Below the pieces are notes generated by a model. It saw only the letters and a program-made list of their open reading frames with translations. It was not told the DNA's origin and did no database searches. The translations under genes and the position numbers were made by a program. From Streptomyces regalis (GTDB lineage: Bacteria > Actinomycetota > Actinomycetes > Streptomycetales > Streptomycetaceae): a DNA stretch of 26,134 nt. This document shows positions 1 through 8,580 of this stretch, one piece after another. Where the stretch lies: positions 1-26,134 of the forward strand of contig NZ_LLZG01000019.1 of assembly GCF_001509475.1 (NCBI RefSeq), given 5' to 3'. The first letter of the stretch is position 1, and each line of letters begins with the position of its first letter.

Positions 1-109
1 CCTTGGGGCGGTGGGGGAGGGGGAGTTCGGTGACGAGCATGCCGTTGCCGGGGGAGGGTTCGGGAGCGCCGGGGGCCACGCGGGCGGGGGGTGACCAGTT
101 GGAGGGGGT
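1..109 (-). pseudogene. In-frame continuation of the condensation-domain gene beyond an ochre stop (partial)
   Basis: Reading leftward past the TAA at 112-110 in the same frame, there is no further stop to the window edge. The translation starts TPSNWSPPARVAPGAP and includes GNGMLVTELPLPHRPK, and nearly every codon ends in G or C. From memory, this resembles the segment that follows the HHxxxDG region in stand-alone condensation-domain proteins. The stretch is therefore probably the second half of the gene at 110-754, cut off by a nonsense codon. Alternatively it is a separate gene starting at GTG 79-77, in the same frame, but no good ribosome binding site precedes it. The far end lies outside the window. 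Confidence 0.55.
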
Positions 110-754
110 TTACTCAGTGACGGGCCGGGATTCGGTCGTACGGGTGGGCGGGTCCGCGGGTGAGTTGTCCCGGCCGCCGTACAGCTCCGCGGCAGTGGCG
201 AGGACGCGGAGGCAGGCCGGGCCGTCGAGGGCGGTGTGGTTGATGGTGAGGAAGAGGACAGTTCCTTGTGCCGTGCGTATCTGGGGACCGTCGGCTCCGC
301 GCGGCTGTACACCTACGGCATCAGTCGCCTCGCTCCCCTCGACCGGCCCCGCCCCCTCCACCACCTCCAGGCGTATCGGCGGCGACAAGGACAACGGCGG
401 CGCCTCCGTCAGTGCCCGCGTCCGCGCATCCCGCAACGCGTCCCGCCCCGGCGCCGGAAAGCTCACCACCTCCACGTCCGGCTCCGCCGTGAGCTCCCAT
501 TCGTACCGGCGCCGATACCACCGTCCCGGCGCCTCCCGCATGAGGATGCGGGGATGCCGGCGCAGCGCCTGCGCGAAGGCCGCACGCAAGCGCCCCGCGT
601 CCAGCCGCCCCGGAAGATGCACCTCGATGTGCACCGTCTCCGGCTCCTCCTCCTGGAGGCAGTGCCGGGCGACCTCGTCCACGACGGGGAACGGGACGCG
701 TACCGCCGGCCGCAGGGGACCCTCGGCGCGTGCGGGCTGTTGCAGTGCGGTCAT
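110..754 (-). CDS. Condensation-domain-like acyltransferase, N-terminal half (interrupted)
   Basis: Encodes 214 residues starting MTALQQPARAEGP. The segment FLTINHTALDGPACLRVL, near residue 180, matches the HHxxxDG catalytic motif of NRPS condensation and PapA-type acyltransferases, with Asn in place of the first His. Such domains are normally about 400-450 residues. This one stops about 20 residues after the motif, just where the N-lobe ends, at a TAA that is unusual for this genome type. Its ATG overlaps the TGA of the upstream AftD-like gene by four bases (ATGA), so it is the last visible gene of the leftward operon. Acyl donor and acceptor are unknown. A role in acylating an envelope glycan or lipid is inferred from context only. 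Confidence 0.7.
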   Translation of the reverse strand: MTALQQPARAEGPLRPAVRVPFPVVDEVARHCLQEEEPETVHIEVHLPGRLDAGRLRAAFAQALRRHPRILMREAPGRWYRRRYEWELTAEPDVEVVSFPAPGRDALRDARTRALTEAPPLSLSPPIRLEVVEGAGPVEGSEATDAVGVQPRGADGPQIRTAQGTVLFLTINHTALDGPACLRVLATAAELYGGRDNSPADPPTRTTESRPVTE

Positions 755-3700
755 GTGGCGTCGCCCTTCCCGGTGTCGTCGGGTTCCTGAGCGTCGTCGG
801 GGCGGCTCGGCCGGAATCTCGGCTTGCCGAACCCGATGCGGGCGGTCGGCGGATCCGGGTCCGGCCCGCCGGGGCCGCGTGCGGAGACGGTCGGCCCCGC
901 CTCGGGCCGGGATGGTTCCGCCGCGCCCGGACCGTAGGGCTCGGTCCCCAGCGGACTGCGCCCCCGCTCCCGATGCGGCAACGGCCGCGTCGGCGCCTCC
1001 GGGGTGGCGCCCCCCGGTCCACCGCCACCTGCGGCGACCGGCGGCAGCACAGCCGTGGCGCCGGGCCCGCCGACTCCTCGACCCGGGTCGCCCGCGGATG
1101 CGCCCGGTCCACCCGGTCCGCCGGCGGATGCGCCCGGTCCTGCCGTGCCGCCCGTCACGCCGACCGCCCCCACCGGCTCCCGCGGCTCCCGCACCGCCAC
1201 CACGCCCGCGAACAGCCCCGTCAGCGCCAGCAGTTGAGCCGCCGGACCGAAGGCGCCCTCTTCCGCCCCCACCGGCTCTCCGGCCCCGACCGCCGTGGCG
1301 ATCCCCGCCCCCGCAAGGGCCACTACCGCGATCGGCACCAGCAGCGCATGTCGTCGCCAGGCCACCACCGCCAGCGCCGGCACCAGCAGCGCGAACCACC
1401 CGGCGATCACGACCCCCACCACCGTCAACGCCACCGTGCCCAGCCACAGCCCCGGCAGCGGCGGAGCGACCTGCGGCTCGTCGGGATTCGGCGCTCGCCG
1501 GCGCCACAGCGCCAGCCCGGCCAGCAGCGCGAGTGCCACCGCGCTGCCGATCAGCCCGCCCTCGTACATCACCGCCGGTTCGTACGACAGCTCGACCGTG
1601 CCGCCGGCCCCGGCCGGGATCCGCCAGCCCTGCTGCCAGCCGTCCAGCCGTACCGGCGACAGTTCCTTGCCGTTCAGGGTGGCGCGCCAGCCGTCGTTGA
1701 AGTTCTCGTACATCGTCAGGTAGCTCGCCGCCCCCGTCCCGACCGTCACCGCGCGCCGGTCGCCGAGCCAGTCCCGTATCTTCAGCGCGCGCCCTGCCGT
1801 CGGGGCCTCGGCGACCGTGCCGCGGGTCAGCGTCACGTCGGTGAGCGTGAGGGGTCCGCCGTCCCCGGCCTCGACCCGATGGTCACCGGCCGACAGGGAC
1901 AACTCGGCGTCCTCCCGCCCTCGTTGACAGAGCGTCACGTCGATCTGCCGCCGCTCCATCAGATCCCGTACGGTCCCCCGCGCACTGGTCCGGTACAGCT
2001 CCCCGTCCACCGACACCACCGGCCCGTCCCCGCACGGCAGCGAGAACGTCCGGGAAGCTCGCGGCTGCGGGGTCCGGTACTGGTCGAGGGCCGGGATGTA
2101 GGCCTCCGTCAGGCCCGCCGGCAGCTGCAGGTCCTCGTCGACCATCGGGTTGTAGAGGGTCAGCGGCGCGGTCTGCGTGATCGTGATGTCCAGGCGGTCG
2201 GTGGTGATGGGAGGGAAGCGGACCCAGCCGTTCTCGTCGACCCCGGCGATCACCGCACCGTCCGGGGAGCTGATGTGCACCTCGGTCGGACGCGTGGTGA
2301 GGCCGCCTGCCGGCGCCAGCACGATCTCTCCCACCGCCTGCTTTCCGGGCCAGCGCAGATGGATCGTGGGCCGGTCGCCCGCGATCCAAGCCGTGGTCAG
2401 GTCGCCGTCGGTGAGGTTGCGCGGGGACAGGCCCGTCCCCAGTTGCGCCGTGGAGTCGGCGGTGGCGACGATCTGGTTCTGCTGGTCCGGCGCCACCTTG
2501 TACAGCAGCTTGTCCAGCTCCTCGCCCGGCACCGGCACCGCGCTCGCCCGCATCTCGTACGTCCCCGCGGTGGACGTGGTGAAGCTGCGGTGCAGGCCGG
2601 CCTCCGTGCCCGTCGGCGACAGCCCGGTGGGGTCGGCCGCACGGGACAGGGAGACGATCTCGGCGGCGGCCCCGGAGTCCTCGGCGTCGGTGGGCAGCCG
2701 CAGCAGCCGGGTCACCTGTACGTCCGGCAGGGCGATCTCGGAGAAGCCCGCACCGGTCAGTCCGCCCCGCCGGGACACCGAGTCCGTGATCGTCAGCTTC
2801 ATCCAACTCGTCCCGCCCGCAGGCGCCCTGACCGACTGGGGCATGCCGTCCGGCCGCAGGAAGGAGCTCACCGACCCCTTCTCCGTCTCCACCCGCACCC
2901 GTGTCGGCGCCTCCCGCACGCCCTCCTGCGGCAGCGGCGTCACCTTGAACGACGACGGCATGTCGTACGACCCGCCCGCGAAGGCGATCCGCAGCCACTC
3001 CCCGTCCGGCGACCCCTCCGAGCCCTCGGTCCAGGCCGTGTCCGGGTTGCCGTCGAAGGCGTTCACCGGGTCGAACTGCGGGAGGTGGAAAAGCCAGCTG
3101 CCGTACGAGGACGCGGTCACCGAGCGTGCGCCGCGCAGCTCGGCCACCGTCTGGTGGTCGAGGCCGGTCGTCGGCAGGATCTGGTGCGGTTTCTCGCCCG
3201 CGTCCTGGGCGGCGTCGGACGCGTTGCGCTCACCGCGCGTGTACGTGTACGACGTGTTGGCGTTGATCAGCCCGAACCGCGTGTCCGCGCGCCGCAGCCC
3301 GTCGCCGACCACCTGTACCTGCGGTGAGCCGAGCCCGGGATGGTTGTCGCCGGTCAACACGCTTGCCCGGCCCCGCAGTTCGGACGCCAGCGGCAGCAGC
3401 GCCTCCGGGCCGCCGGACACCACGGCCGTGTCGGCCACGGGCTGAAGCCCGGCCTGGTGCGGGCGCGGCACGTCCTCGCCCACCGGCTTGTAGATCTCCA
3501 CCGCCCGCTGCCGTGGATACAGCCCCTCCACCTGGAGCGGGGTGCCCGGGGCGATCGTCCCGCCGGTCATGAGGGGCCCGAAGCCCGTCACCCGCTCGTA
3601 CCCGGACTGTTCCAGCGTCCGCTTCACCGTCGTGGTCGGCACCTGGCCGATCTGGTCGGGATCGAGGTCGTTGCGGACAACGACGTAATAGACACCCGCC

Positions 3701-5295
3701 CGGCTCAAGTAATCAGCGAGCCCCGGCACGTCACCGCCGCTCACCAGCGCCTGCTCGACGGCGTCCATGGCGCGCCGGTTGCCGGGGGTGCCGAAGGGGA
3801 CGTAATCCCGCTGCGCCCACCGTGAGTTGGCGACGACATCCAAGGGCTGGTCGATCGTGGAGCCCCAGGTGTAGATGCCGTGCGCGGTCGCCGGAACGAC
3901 GAGGGCGCGGGCGTCGGGGGAGTACTTCTCCATCCAGTCGGCCGTGGTCTGCCAGTACTTGGGGATCTCCTTGAAGGAGCCCGGGTTGAGGATCGAGCCG
4001 TTGAGATACGGCCACATCAGCCCCGGCAGCACCAGAACGGCGGCGATCAGCGGCGCCAACCGCCGACCCCGCACCGGCCGCGCCCCGCGCACCTCGGCCG
4101 CCACGCCCACCAGATGGGCGAGCCCCAGCACCAGCGCCAGGGCCAGCCCCGGCTGGAACTTGTAGATGTTCCGGAAGGGGACGAGACCCCCGTCCAGCCA
4201 GTCCTGCACGACCCCGTGGAAGGGCGCCCCGAACACCCCGCCGTACCCGGCGAGCAGGATCAGCGCGACCGTCACCACGGTCAGCACCAGCCACCGCCGC
4301 TCCGGCATGTCCCGCCGGGCCAGCCCGGCGAGCCCCAGCCCGGCCGCGAGCGCCGAGCCGACGATCACGACGACGGACGCGGCCACGGTCCATCCGGCCG
4401 GCAGCCAGGCCTCCCCGAAGTGCAGATAGGCGACCCAGTTCCCGGCGCCGCGCAGCGCCTCCGTCGCCGACATGGTCTCGGTGGTGGTCTGCGAACTCTC
4501 CACATACGGAAGGAAGTTCTCGCCGTACGTGCCGAGCAGCACAAGCGGGATCACCCACCAGGCGGTCGCCAGGATCACACCCGGCACCCACCACGCGATC
4601 AGCTTGCGCTGCCGCGGCCCGGGTGGGCGGGAGAGCAGATACAGCCCGACGGGGAGCAGCGAGGCCAGGGTGGAGGCGGCATTGACGCCACCCATGAAGG
4701 GGATGATCAACGCCGAGCGCAGGGCGGCGACCCGTGCGGCATACCGCTCATTGGTCAGCGGCAGCAACACCCACGGCAGAAAGGCACCCGGCAGCGCGGC
4801 CGCCGACGTCGACCCGACCACGATGGTGAAGACGGGCCACAGCGCATACACCACGGCGCCGAGGAGCCGCGACGCCCCGCTGCCCACCCCCAGCCGCTCG
4901 GCCAGCCGCAGCGCACCCCAGAAGGCGACCGACACGATCAGCGACAGCCACAGCCGCTCCGCCAGCCACACCGGCAGCCGTACGACATCGGCCAGCCAGT
5001 AGAACGGCAGCATCGGCCACAGATAGCCCGAGTACTGGTTCTGGATCCCGCCGAAGCTGCCCTGGTCGGACCACAACTGCCCGAGGTCGGACAGGAACCG
5101 GCCCGGATCGACGGTCACACCCAGCTTGGTGTCGAACGTCTGCCGCCCCGGCTGCACCGCCAGCAACAGCACGAACACCACGGCCCAGAACCCCAGCAGC
5201 CAGCGCCGCGAGCGCGGCCCCTCCGGCGGGCCCGAGGCGGGCGCGGAGGTGGGCACGGCTGCCGGGGGAGGAGCCTGGACCGTGGTCGTCGTCAT
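751..5295 (-). CDS. AftD-like alpha-(1->3)-arabinofuranosyltransferase family protein (DUF3367)
   Basis: This is a 1514-residue membrane protein. Residues 30-700 form a GT-C type core with many hydrophobic helices. An acidic loop follows the first helix (FDTKLGVTVDP, D55 and D63), where GT-C enzymes keep catalytic carboxylates. Around residues 720-860 and 945-1050 are two discoidin/carbohydrate-binding-like segments (DPVNAFDGNPDTAW; NLTDGDLTTAW). Further helices lie near 1245-1350. The last 140 residues are a Gly/Pro/Ala-rich, probably disordered tail with repeats. Mycobacterial AftD adds arabinofuranose from a decaprenyl-phosphate donor to cell-wall arabinan. Streptomyces lacks arabinogalactan, so the acceptor here is unknown. 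The start is ATG 5295, overlapping the methyltransferase stop as ATGA. The next gene overlaps its stop in the same way. Confidence 0.85.
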   Translation of the reverse strand: MTTTTVQAPPPAAVPTSAPASGPPEGPRSRRWLLGFWAVVFVLLLAVQPGRQTFDTKLGVTVDPGRFLSDLGQLWSDQGSFGGIQNQYSGYLWPMLPFYWLADVVRLPVWLAERLWLSLIVSVAFWGALRLAERLGVGSGASRLLGAVVYALWPVFTIVVGSTSAAALPGAFLPWVLLPLTNERYAARVAALRSALIIPFMGGVNAASTLASLLPVGLYLLSRPPGPRQRKLIAWWVPGVILATAWWVIPLVLLGTYGENFLPYVESSQTTTETMSATEALRGAGNWVAYLHFGEAWLPAGWTVAASVVVIVGSALAAGLGLAGLARRDMPERRWLVLTVVTVALILLAGYGGVFGAPFHGVVQDWLDGGLVPFRNIYKFQPGLALALVLGLAHLVGVAAEVRGARPVRGRRLAPLIAAVLVLPGLMWPYLNGSILNPGSFKEIPKYWQTTADWMEKYSPDARALVVPATAHGIYTWGSTIDQPLDVVANSRWAQRDYVPFGTPGNRRAMDAVEQALVSGGDVPGLADYLSRAGVYYVVVRNDLDPDQIGQVPTTTVKRTLEQSGYERVTGFGPLMTGGTIAPGTPLQVEGLYPRQRAVEIYKPVGEDVPRPHQAGLQPVADTAVVSGGPEALLPLASELRGRASVLTGDNHPGLGSPQVQVVGDGLRRADTRFGLINANTSYTYTRGERNASDAAQDAGEKPHQILPTTGLDHQTVAELRGARSVTASSYGSWLFHLPQFDPVNAFDGNPDTAWTEGSEGSPDGEWLRIAFAGGSYDMPSSFKVTPLPQEGVREAPTRVRVETEKGSVSSFLRPDGMPQSVRAPAGGTSWMKLTITDSVSRRGGLTGAGFSEIALPDVQVTRLLRLPTDAEDSGAAAEIVSLSRAADPTGLSPTGTEAGLHRSFTTSTAGTYEMRASAVPVPGEELDKLLYKVAPDQQNQIVATADSTAQLGTGLSPRNLTDGDLTTAWIAGDRPTIHLRWPGKQAVGEIVLAPAGGLTTRPTEVHISSPDGAVIAGVDENGWVRFPPITTDRLDITITQTAPLTLYNPMVDEDLQLPAGLTEAYIPALDQYRTPQPRASRTFSLPCGDGPVVSVDGELYRTSARGTVRDLMERRQIDVTLCQRGREDAELSLSAGDHRVEAGDGGPLTLTDVTLTRGTVAEAPTAGRALKIRDWLGDRRAVTVGTGAASYLTMYENFNDGWRATLNGKELSPVRLDGWQQGWRIPAGAGGTVELSYEPAVMYEGGLIGSAVALALLAGLALWRRRAPNPDEPQVAPPLPGLWLGTVALTVVGVVIAGWFALLVPALAVVAWRRHALLVPIAVVALAGAGIATAVGAGEPVGAEEGAFGPAAQLLALTGLFAGVVAVREPREPVGAVGVTGGTAGPGASAGGPGGPGASAGDPGRGVGGPGATAVLPPVAAGGGGPGGATPEAPTRPLPHRERGRSPLGTEPYGPGAAEPSRPEAGPTVSARGPGGPDPDPPTARIGFGKPRFRPSRPDDAQEPDDTGKGDAT
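1094..1140. repeat. 30-bp tandem coding repeat in the AftD-like C-terminal tail
   Basis: The 17-mer GCGGATGCGCCCGGTCC occurs at 1094-1110 and again at 1124-1140, a period of 30 bp or ten codons. In the minus-strand protein it gives repeated GPGGPGASAG-type units in the disordered tail. The length is a multiple of three, so copy-number change would leave the frame intact. Confidence 0.8.
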
Positions 5296-6017
5296 GGTGG
5301 ACACCGCCTGAGGATGAGGAGGAGGTTCCAGGTTGCGAACTCGCGTATGCCGGGCGCTTTCACGACGGTTTCCGCGAGGAACGGCCAGTAGCGGGAGCGC
5401 GCCGAGACGACCTCGACGTCGTCGCGGGCGCGGACCTGCCGCAGGGTGGTGCCGATGTGCACGGCGAAGAGGTTCTCGCCGAGGGTGTGCTTGGCGGGCC
5501 GCCCGGTCCGGCGCTGGTAACGGGCGCGGGCCCGCTCGGCGCCGAGGTAGTGCCAGGGGGCCCACTCATGGCCGCCCCACGGGGACAGCCAGTTGGTGAA
5601 CGACACGTAGATCAGCCCACCGGGCCGGGTGACTCGCGCCAGCTCACTCAGAAACGTCTGCGGATCGGCCACATGCTCCAGCACATTGGAGGAGAAGGTG
5701 ACGTCGGCGACGCCGTCGTACAGGGGCAACAGATACCCGTCGGCGACGACGGCCCCCTCGGGAGGCTTCTCACCGAGTTCGCTCACGTCCGGCTCGAAGA
5801 GATAGGCCTGCGCACCCCGCCGCCGAAACTCCTCGGTGAAGTACCCCCCGCCCCCACCGACGTCCACGACGGTACGCCCGTCGACGGGACCGCCGTAGGC
5901 CTCGACTTGATCGGCAGCGTCCCGCGCAAGCAACGAGTAGCAGGCTTCGGGATCGTCCTGCTCATGCAGAAAGGCCCGGAACAGGGCGAGGGAGCGCCGA
6001 AAGGAGGGGTCCTTCAT
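5292..6017 (-). CDS. Class I SAM-dependent methyltransferase
   Basis: Encodes 241 residues. The SAM-binding glycine motif is VVDVGGGGGYF at residues 50-60, and the acidic residue ending strand 2 is in YLFEPD (E75). The Methyltransf_11-type segments NVLEHVADP and VTRPGGLIYVSF follow. The start at ATG 6017 is chosen because the fold begins directly after it; longer in-frame upstream sequence is translated intergenic repeat. The stop overlaps the AftD-like start as ATGA, implying translational coupling. A methyltransferase also accompanies this gene set in mycobacteria (Rv0224c). The substrate is unknown, and a glycan or lipid intermediate is only inferred. Confidence 0.85.
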   Translation of the reverse strand: MKDPSFRRSLALFRAFLHEQDDPEACYSLLARDAADQVEAYGGPVDGRTVVDVGGGGGYFTEEFRRRGAQAYLFEPDVSELGEKPPEGAVVADGYLLPLYDGVADVTFSSNVLEHVADPQTFLSELARVTRPGGLIYVSFTNWLSPWGGHEWAPWHYLGAERARARYQRRTGRPAKHTLGENLFAVHIGTTLRQVRARDDVEVVSARSRYWPFLAETVVKAPGIREFATWNLLLILRRCPP

Positions 6018-6033
6018 GTCGCTGGGCCGTGAA

Positions 6034-6086
6034 GCGCCCCGATAGGGGCGCGGGGAACTGCGCGACCAGCCACGACGGCCCGGCAC
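6034..6086. repeat. Streptomyces-type intergenic palindromic repeat, short variant
   Basis: Lies in the 97-bp gap between the glycosyltransferase and methyltransferase genes. It begins with a perfect 7-bp stem, GCGCCCC (6034-6040) and GGGGCGC (6045-6051), closed by a GATA loop. It then carries the blocks AGGGGCGCGGGG (6044-6055) and GCGCGACCAGCC (6060-6071). I recognise this block order from many Streptomyces intergenic regions. A longer variant with both blocks occurs at 21470-21536. It may act as a transcript-processing or attenuation hairpin, but its function is unknown. Confidence 0.75.
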
Positions 6087-6114
6087 TCGCGAGACGACCG
6101 AACCACCACGGCGT

Positions 6115-7263
6115 TTAGGCGTCACGGCGCACCGCTTCCGCGGCAACCGCCCGGAACTGCCGCACCGTCCGATCCCACCGATAACGCGCCGCCCGATCCC
6201 GCGCAGCCTTCCCCATCAACTCCCGCCGATGCCCGGACAACGCCAGCGTGCACCAGGCAGCCGCGAACGAGGACTCACCACAGGCCAGCACCCCGGTCTC
6301 CCCGTCCACGACGGAATCCCGAAGCCCAGGCACATCAAAAGCAATGGTCGGCGTCTCCCGAGTCGCGGCCTCGGTGACGACCAGCCCCCACCCCTCCACG
6401 GCCGAGGGATGAAGCAACAACCACGCCGCACACAGCAGCCGATGCTTCTCCGCCTCCGACACATGCCCGACGAACTCGACACCGGGCCCGGCGAGCTGGT
6501 CCAACCGATGTCGCTCGGGTCCGTCACCGACGATGACGAGCCGCCCCCCGGTCACGGGCCGCACCCGCTCCCACAACCGCAGCAGCAGATCGATCCGCTT
6601 GTACTCGACAAGCCTCCCGACGGCCACGAACAGAGGCTCTGGCGAGCGATCCCCCAGCGGGCCCGGCTCCTCCACCCCGTTGTGCACGACGCGAATACGT
6701 TCCCGCTCGACCCCGAGATCCCGCAGCGCATGCGCGGTCGACGGAGAAACGGCGACCATCAGACTCCGCCGCTGCGCACCGGTCAACGCCCAGTGCTCAA
6801 GTCTTCGGCCAATACGCGCAGCCGGGGCCAGGGCCCCGCCGAAACGCATCTTCCACAGATCGGTGTGCACATGGTTGACCAGGCACAACGTCGGCCCGCG
6901 ATGCCAGAGCGGGGCGAAGTACGGCATCCCGTTGCAGACCTCGACCAGCAGATCGCAGTCGCCGACCTGACGGGCGAAGGCGGATCTGGCGCGCAGATAG
7001 TGGCCATAGGAACCGCCGGCCGACACGACCCGGTAGTCGCGGTACGCCGCCGGCCCCCCGCACAGCAGGGTGACCTGGTGGCCGAGCCGGGTGAGCCCGT
7101 CAGCGAGGCGGTCGACCAGCAGCTCGGAGCCGCCGGCGGCCTCGTTGCCCAGGTCACGGTGGGCGAGAAAAACGATTCGGCGCGGATGTGGGGGGTGCGC
7201 CGGGGAGTGCTGCGGCGCCAAGGGGAGACTGGCGCGCAGCCGGGAAGGCACGTGCTGGGGCAT
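6115..7263 (-). CDS. GT4-family glycosyltransferase
   Basis: Encodes 382 residues with a GT-B fold. The N-terminal Rossmann half starts at RRIVFLAHRD (about 29) with the Gly-rich loop NEAAGGSELL (40-49). The C-terminal half has VGRLVEYKRIDLLL (215-228), GDGPER (246-251) and the nucleotide-sugar E-x7-E pair in VEGWGLVVTEA (E290 and E298). No signal peptide or membrane helix is visible, so it should act at the cytoplasmic face. It uses a nucleotide-activated sugar, but sugar and acceptor cannot be read from the sequence. A GGAG lies about 7 bases before the ATG. It precedes the methyltransferase by 97 bp containing a repeat. Mycobacteria have a GT (Rv0225) in the equivalent neighbourhood. Confidence 0.85.
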   Translation of the reverse strand: MPQHVPSRLRASLPLAPQHSPAHPPHPRRIVFLAHRDLGNEAAGGSELLVDRLADGLTRLGHQVTLLCGGPAAYRDYRVVSAGGSYGHYLRARSAFARQVGDCDLLVEVCNGMPYFAPLWHRGPTLCLVNHVHTDLWKMRFGGALAPAARIGRRLEHWALTGAQRRSLMVAVSPSTAHALRDLGVERERIRVVHNGVEEPGPLGDRSPEPLFVAVGRLVEYKRIDLLLRLWERVRPVTGGRLVIVGDGPERHRLDQLAGPGVEFVGHVSEAEKHRLLCAAWLLLHPSAVEGWGLVVTEAATRETPTIAFDVPGLRDSVVDGETGVLACGESSFAAAWCTLALSGHRRELMGKAARDRAARYRWDRTVRQFRAVAAEAVRRDA

Positions 7264-7424
7264 GGGTGCTCCAACTCGTCTCAGGGTGCGGAACTCAGCG
7301 TGGGGGAGGGAGGGTTTGGGTTCCTGTGGGGGGATTCGAAGGTTCCTGGCTCATTTACGGTCGTCTTGCGGGGGCTGTGGACAGGCTGTGTCCGGGTGGG
7401 GGTGGACAGTTTTCGCCCAGCAGT

Positions 7425-7452
7425 TCGCTACGGCTACTCACCGGCGTGACAA
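7425..7452 (-). promoter_or_regulatory. Possible promoter for the leftward glycosyltransferase operon
   Basis: On the minus strand, TTGTCA (7452-7447) and TAGCGA (7430-7425) are separated by 16 bases. The surrounding 7440-7480 stretch is unusually AT-rich for this window. An adjacent perfect palindrome TGACGTCA (7472-7479) could be an operator. The assignment rests only on pattern. Confidence 0.35.
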
Positions 7453-7481
7453 TTTCGGGCTTTATTAGAACTGACGTCACG

Positions 7482-8468
7482 TCACATTGTGAGCGAGGGC
7501 TGGGGCATCTCGACCGTAACCGGTGATTCAGGGCGCTTACGCCCTCGTACCACCAAAACCCCACCCACCACCGCAAGCAGGAATCCTGCCCCAGCAGCCC
7601 CGACCGGCAGCGTCTCACCCACCATCCGCAGCAGACCGCTGTCCCGCTTCGCCTGCCGCACGGCCTCCTTCTGCGTGGCCGTGGTGAACGCGATCTTCTC
7701 GCTGTCCAGCAGCACCGCAGCGTCCTTGTCGCCGCCGGGCGCCCGCAGGGTGCGGCGCGGGCCGGTCTGGGCGTAGATCACCCGGCCGGTGCGCTGGTCG
7801 ACGACCAGCTTGAACCCGTGGTTGGAGTACCACTCCTCGGCCAGCACCTGCGGGCGCTTCGGCTGGTCGACGAGGCTGCCGGGGACGAGGCGGGTGCCGA
7901 CCTTGCGGGGCGCGACCGTGCCGGTGAACCGGTATCCGGTGTACCCCTGGATCTTCTCCGTGCCGTCGTACCGCATGGTGATCGTGGTGCCGCCGGTGTT
8001 GTCCCACCACTGGTAGGAGCGCTTCTCGACATCGAACGGGAACTTCAGATAGGCCTCGCCCTCGATGTACGGCGACTCCTTGCAGCAGTGCACCGGCTTC
8101 GTCGTCCTCCGGTCCATCACCCAGCGGTGCGGGGTGAAGTCCAGCGCGTCGTGCGGGTCGGCGGCCGGCAGCGACTTGTCGGTGTCGACGGTGGTGATCA
8201 CGTCCCACACGGCGTTGCCGCTGCGCTCACTTTCCGCCACATTGCCGCGCACCCGCTGCGTGACGGTGATCCTCTGGTCCGGCACGGTCTCGATCTTGTC
8301 GGTGTCGAAGACGCTGCCGGTGCCCGTGTAGACGGCGGTGGTGTCGATGTCGATGGGGTTCACGGCGGCACGCGGGGTCACGTACCAGGCGAGCATGGGC
8401 GCCAGTACCAGCAGAAACGTGCCGATGCCCAGCAGGATCAACGAGAGAGGTGAGGCTGTACGGCGCAT
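7482..8468 (-). CDS. DUF3068 (PorA-like) membrane-anchored protein
   Basis: Encodes 328 residues. An N-terminal hydrophobic helix (SLILLGIGTFLLVLAPMLAW, about 7-26) is followed by a large exported beta-rich region. A second helix near the C-terminus (PVGAAGAGFLLAVVGGVLVV) precedes a short basic tail, giving an N-in, C-in topology with an extracytoplasmic core. The pattern fits the actinobacterial DUF3068 family (Rv0227c in M. tuberculosis), whose biochemical role is not established. The start at ATG 8468 has AGGAG seven bases upstream and replaces longer in-frame options that cross the promoter. It lies upstream of the glycosyltransferase operon, with a strong promoter and three tandem 11-bp repeats ahead of it. 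Confidence 0.85.
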   Translation of the reverse strand: MRRTASPLSLILLGIGTFLLVLAPMLAWYVTPRAAVNPIDIDTTAVYTGTGSVFDTDKIETVPDQRITVTQRVRGNVAESERSGNAVWDVITTVDTDKSLPAADPHDALDFTPHRWVMDRRTTKPVHCCKESPYIEGEAYLKFPFDVEKRSYQWWDNTGGTTITMRYDGTEKIQGYTGYRFTGTVAPRKVGTRLVPGSLVDQPKRPQVLAEEWYSNHGFKLVVDQRTGRVIYAQTGPRRTLRAPGGDKDAAVLLDSEKIAFTTATQKEAVRQAKRDSGLLRMVGETLPVGAAGAGFLLAVVGGVLVVRGRKRPESPVTVEMPQPSLTM

Positions 8469-8495
8469 CCGGCACTCCTGGGGGGATTGACGCAT

Positions 8496-8526
8496 GGTCG
8501 ATGCACGGTCGGTGCACGGTCGTTGC
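8496..8526. repeat. Three tandem 11-bp repeats in the DUF3068 leader (candidate operator)
   Basis: GGTCGATGCAC (8496-8506), GGTCGGTGCAC (8507-8517) and GGTCGTTGC (8518-8526) are head-to-tail. The 11-bp period is about one DNA helical turn, so bound protomers would sit on the same face. The array lies between the predicted transcription start (about 8541) and the DUF3068 start codon. Confidence 0.75.
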
Positions 8527-8547
8527 CTGGCCGTTCTTGGGCCGGGA

Positions 8548-8576
8548 ACCGTAGGCCCCCCTTGACGGAGTGTCAA
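8548..8576 (-). promoter_or_regulatory. Near-consensus housekeeping promoter for DUF3068
   Basis: On the minus strand, TTGACA (8576-8571) is followed after exactly 17 bases by TACGGT (8553-8548). This is close to the Streptomyces HrdB consensus. It points leftward to the DUF3068 gene and overlaps the inverted repeat TTGAC/GTCAA at 8562-8576. Confidence 0.65.
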
Positions 8577-8580
8577 TGTC

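Noticed and set aside
3..1700. 565-codon plus-strand frame at the window start
   Set aside because: Low-complexity Arg/Pro/Ser product antisense to the condensation-domain gene and the AftD-like tail; no recognisable fold.
730..3327. 865-codon open frame on the plus strand opposite the AftD-like gene
   Set aside because: High GC makes antisense frames stay open. The translation is Arg/Pro/Gln-rich without any domain, while the minus strand has a coherent membrane enzyme.
8496..8526. Short tandem repeats considered as a CRISPR array
   Set aside because: Units are 11 bp with no spacers; this fits an operator, not CRISPR.
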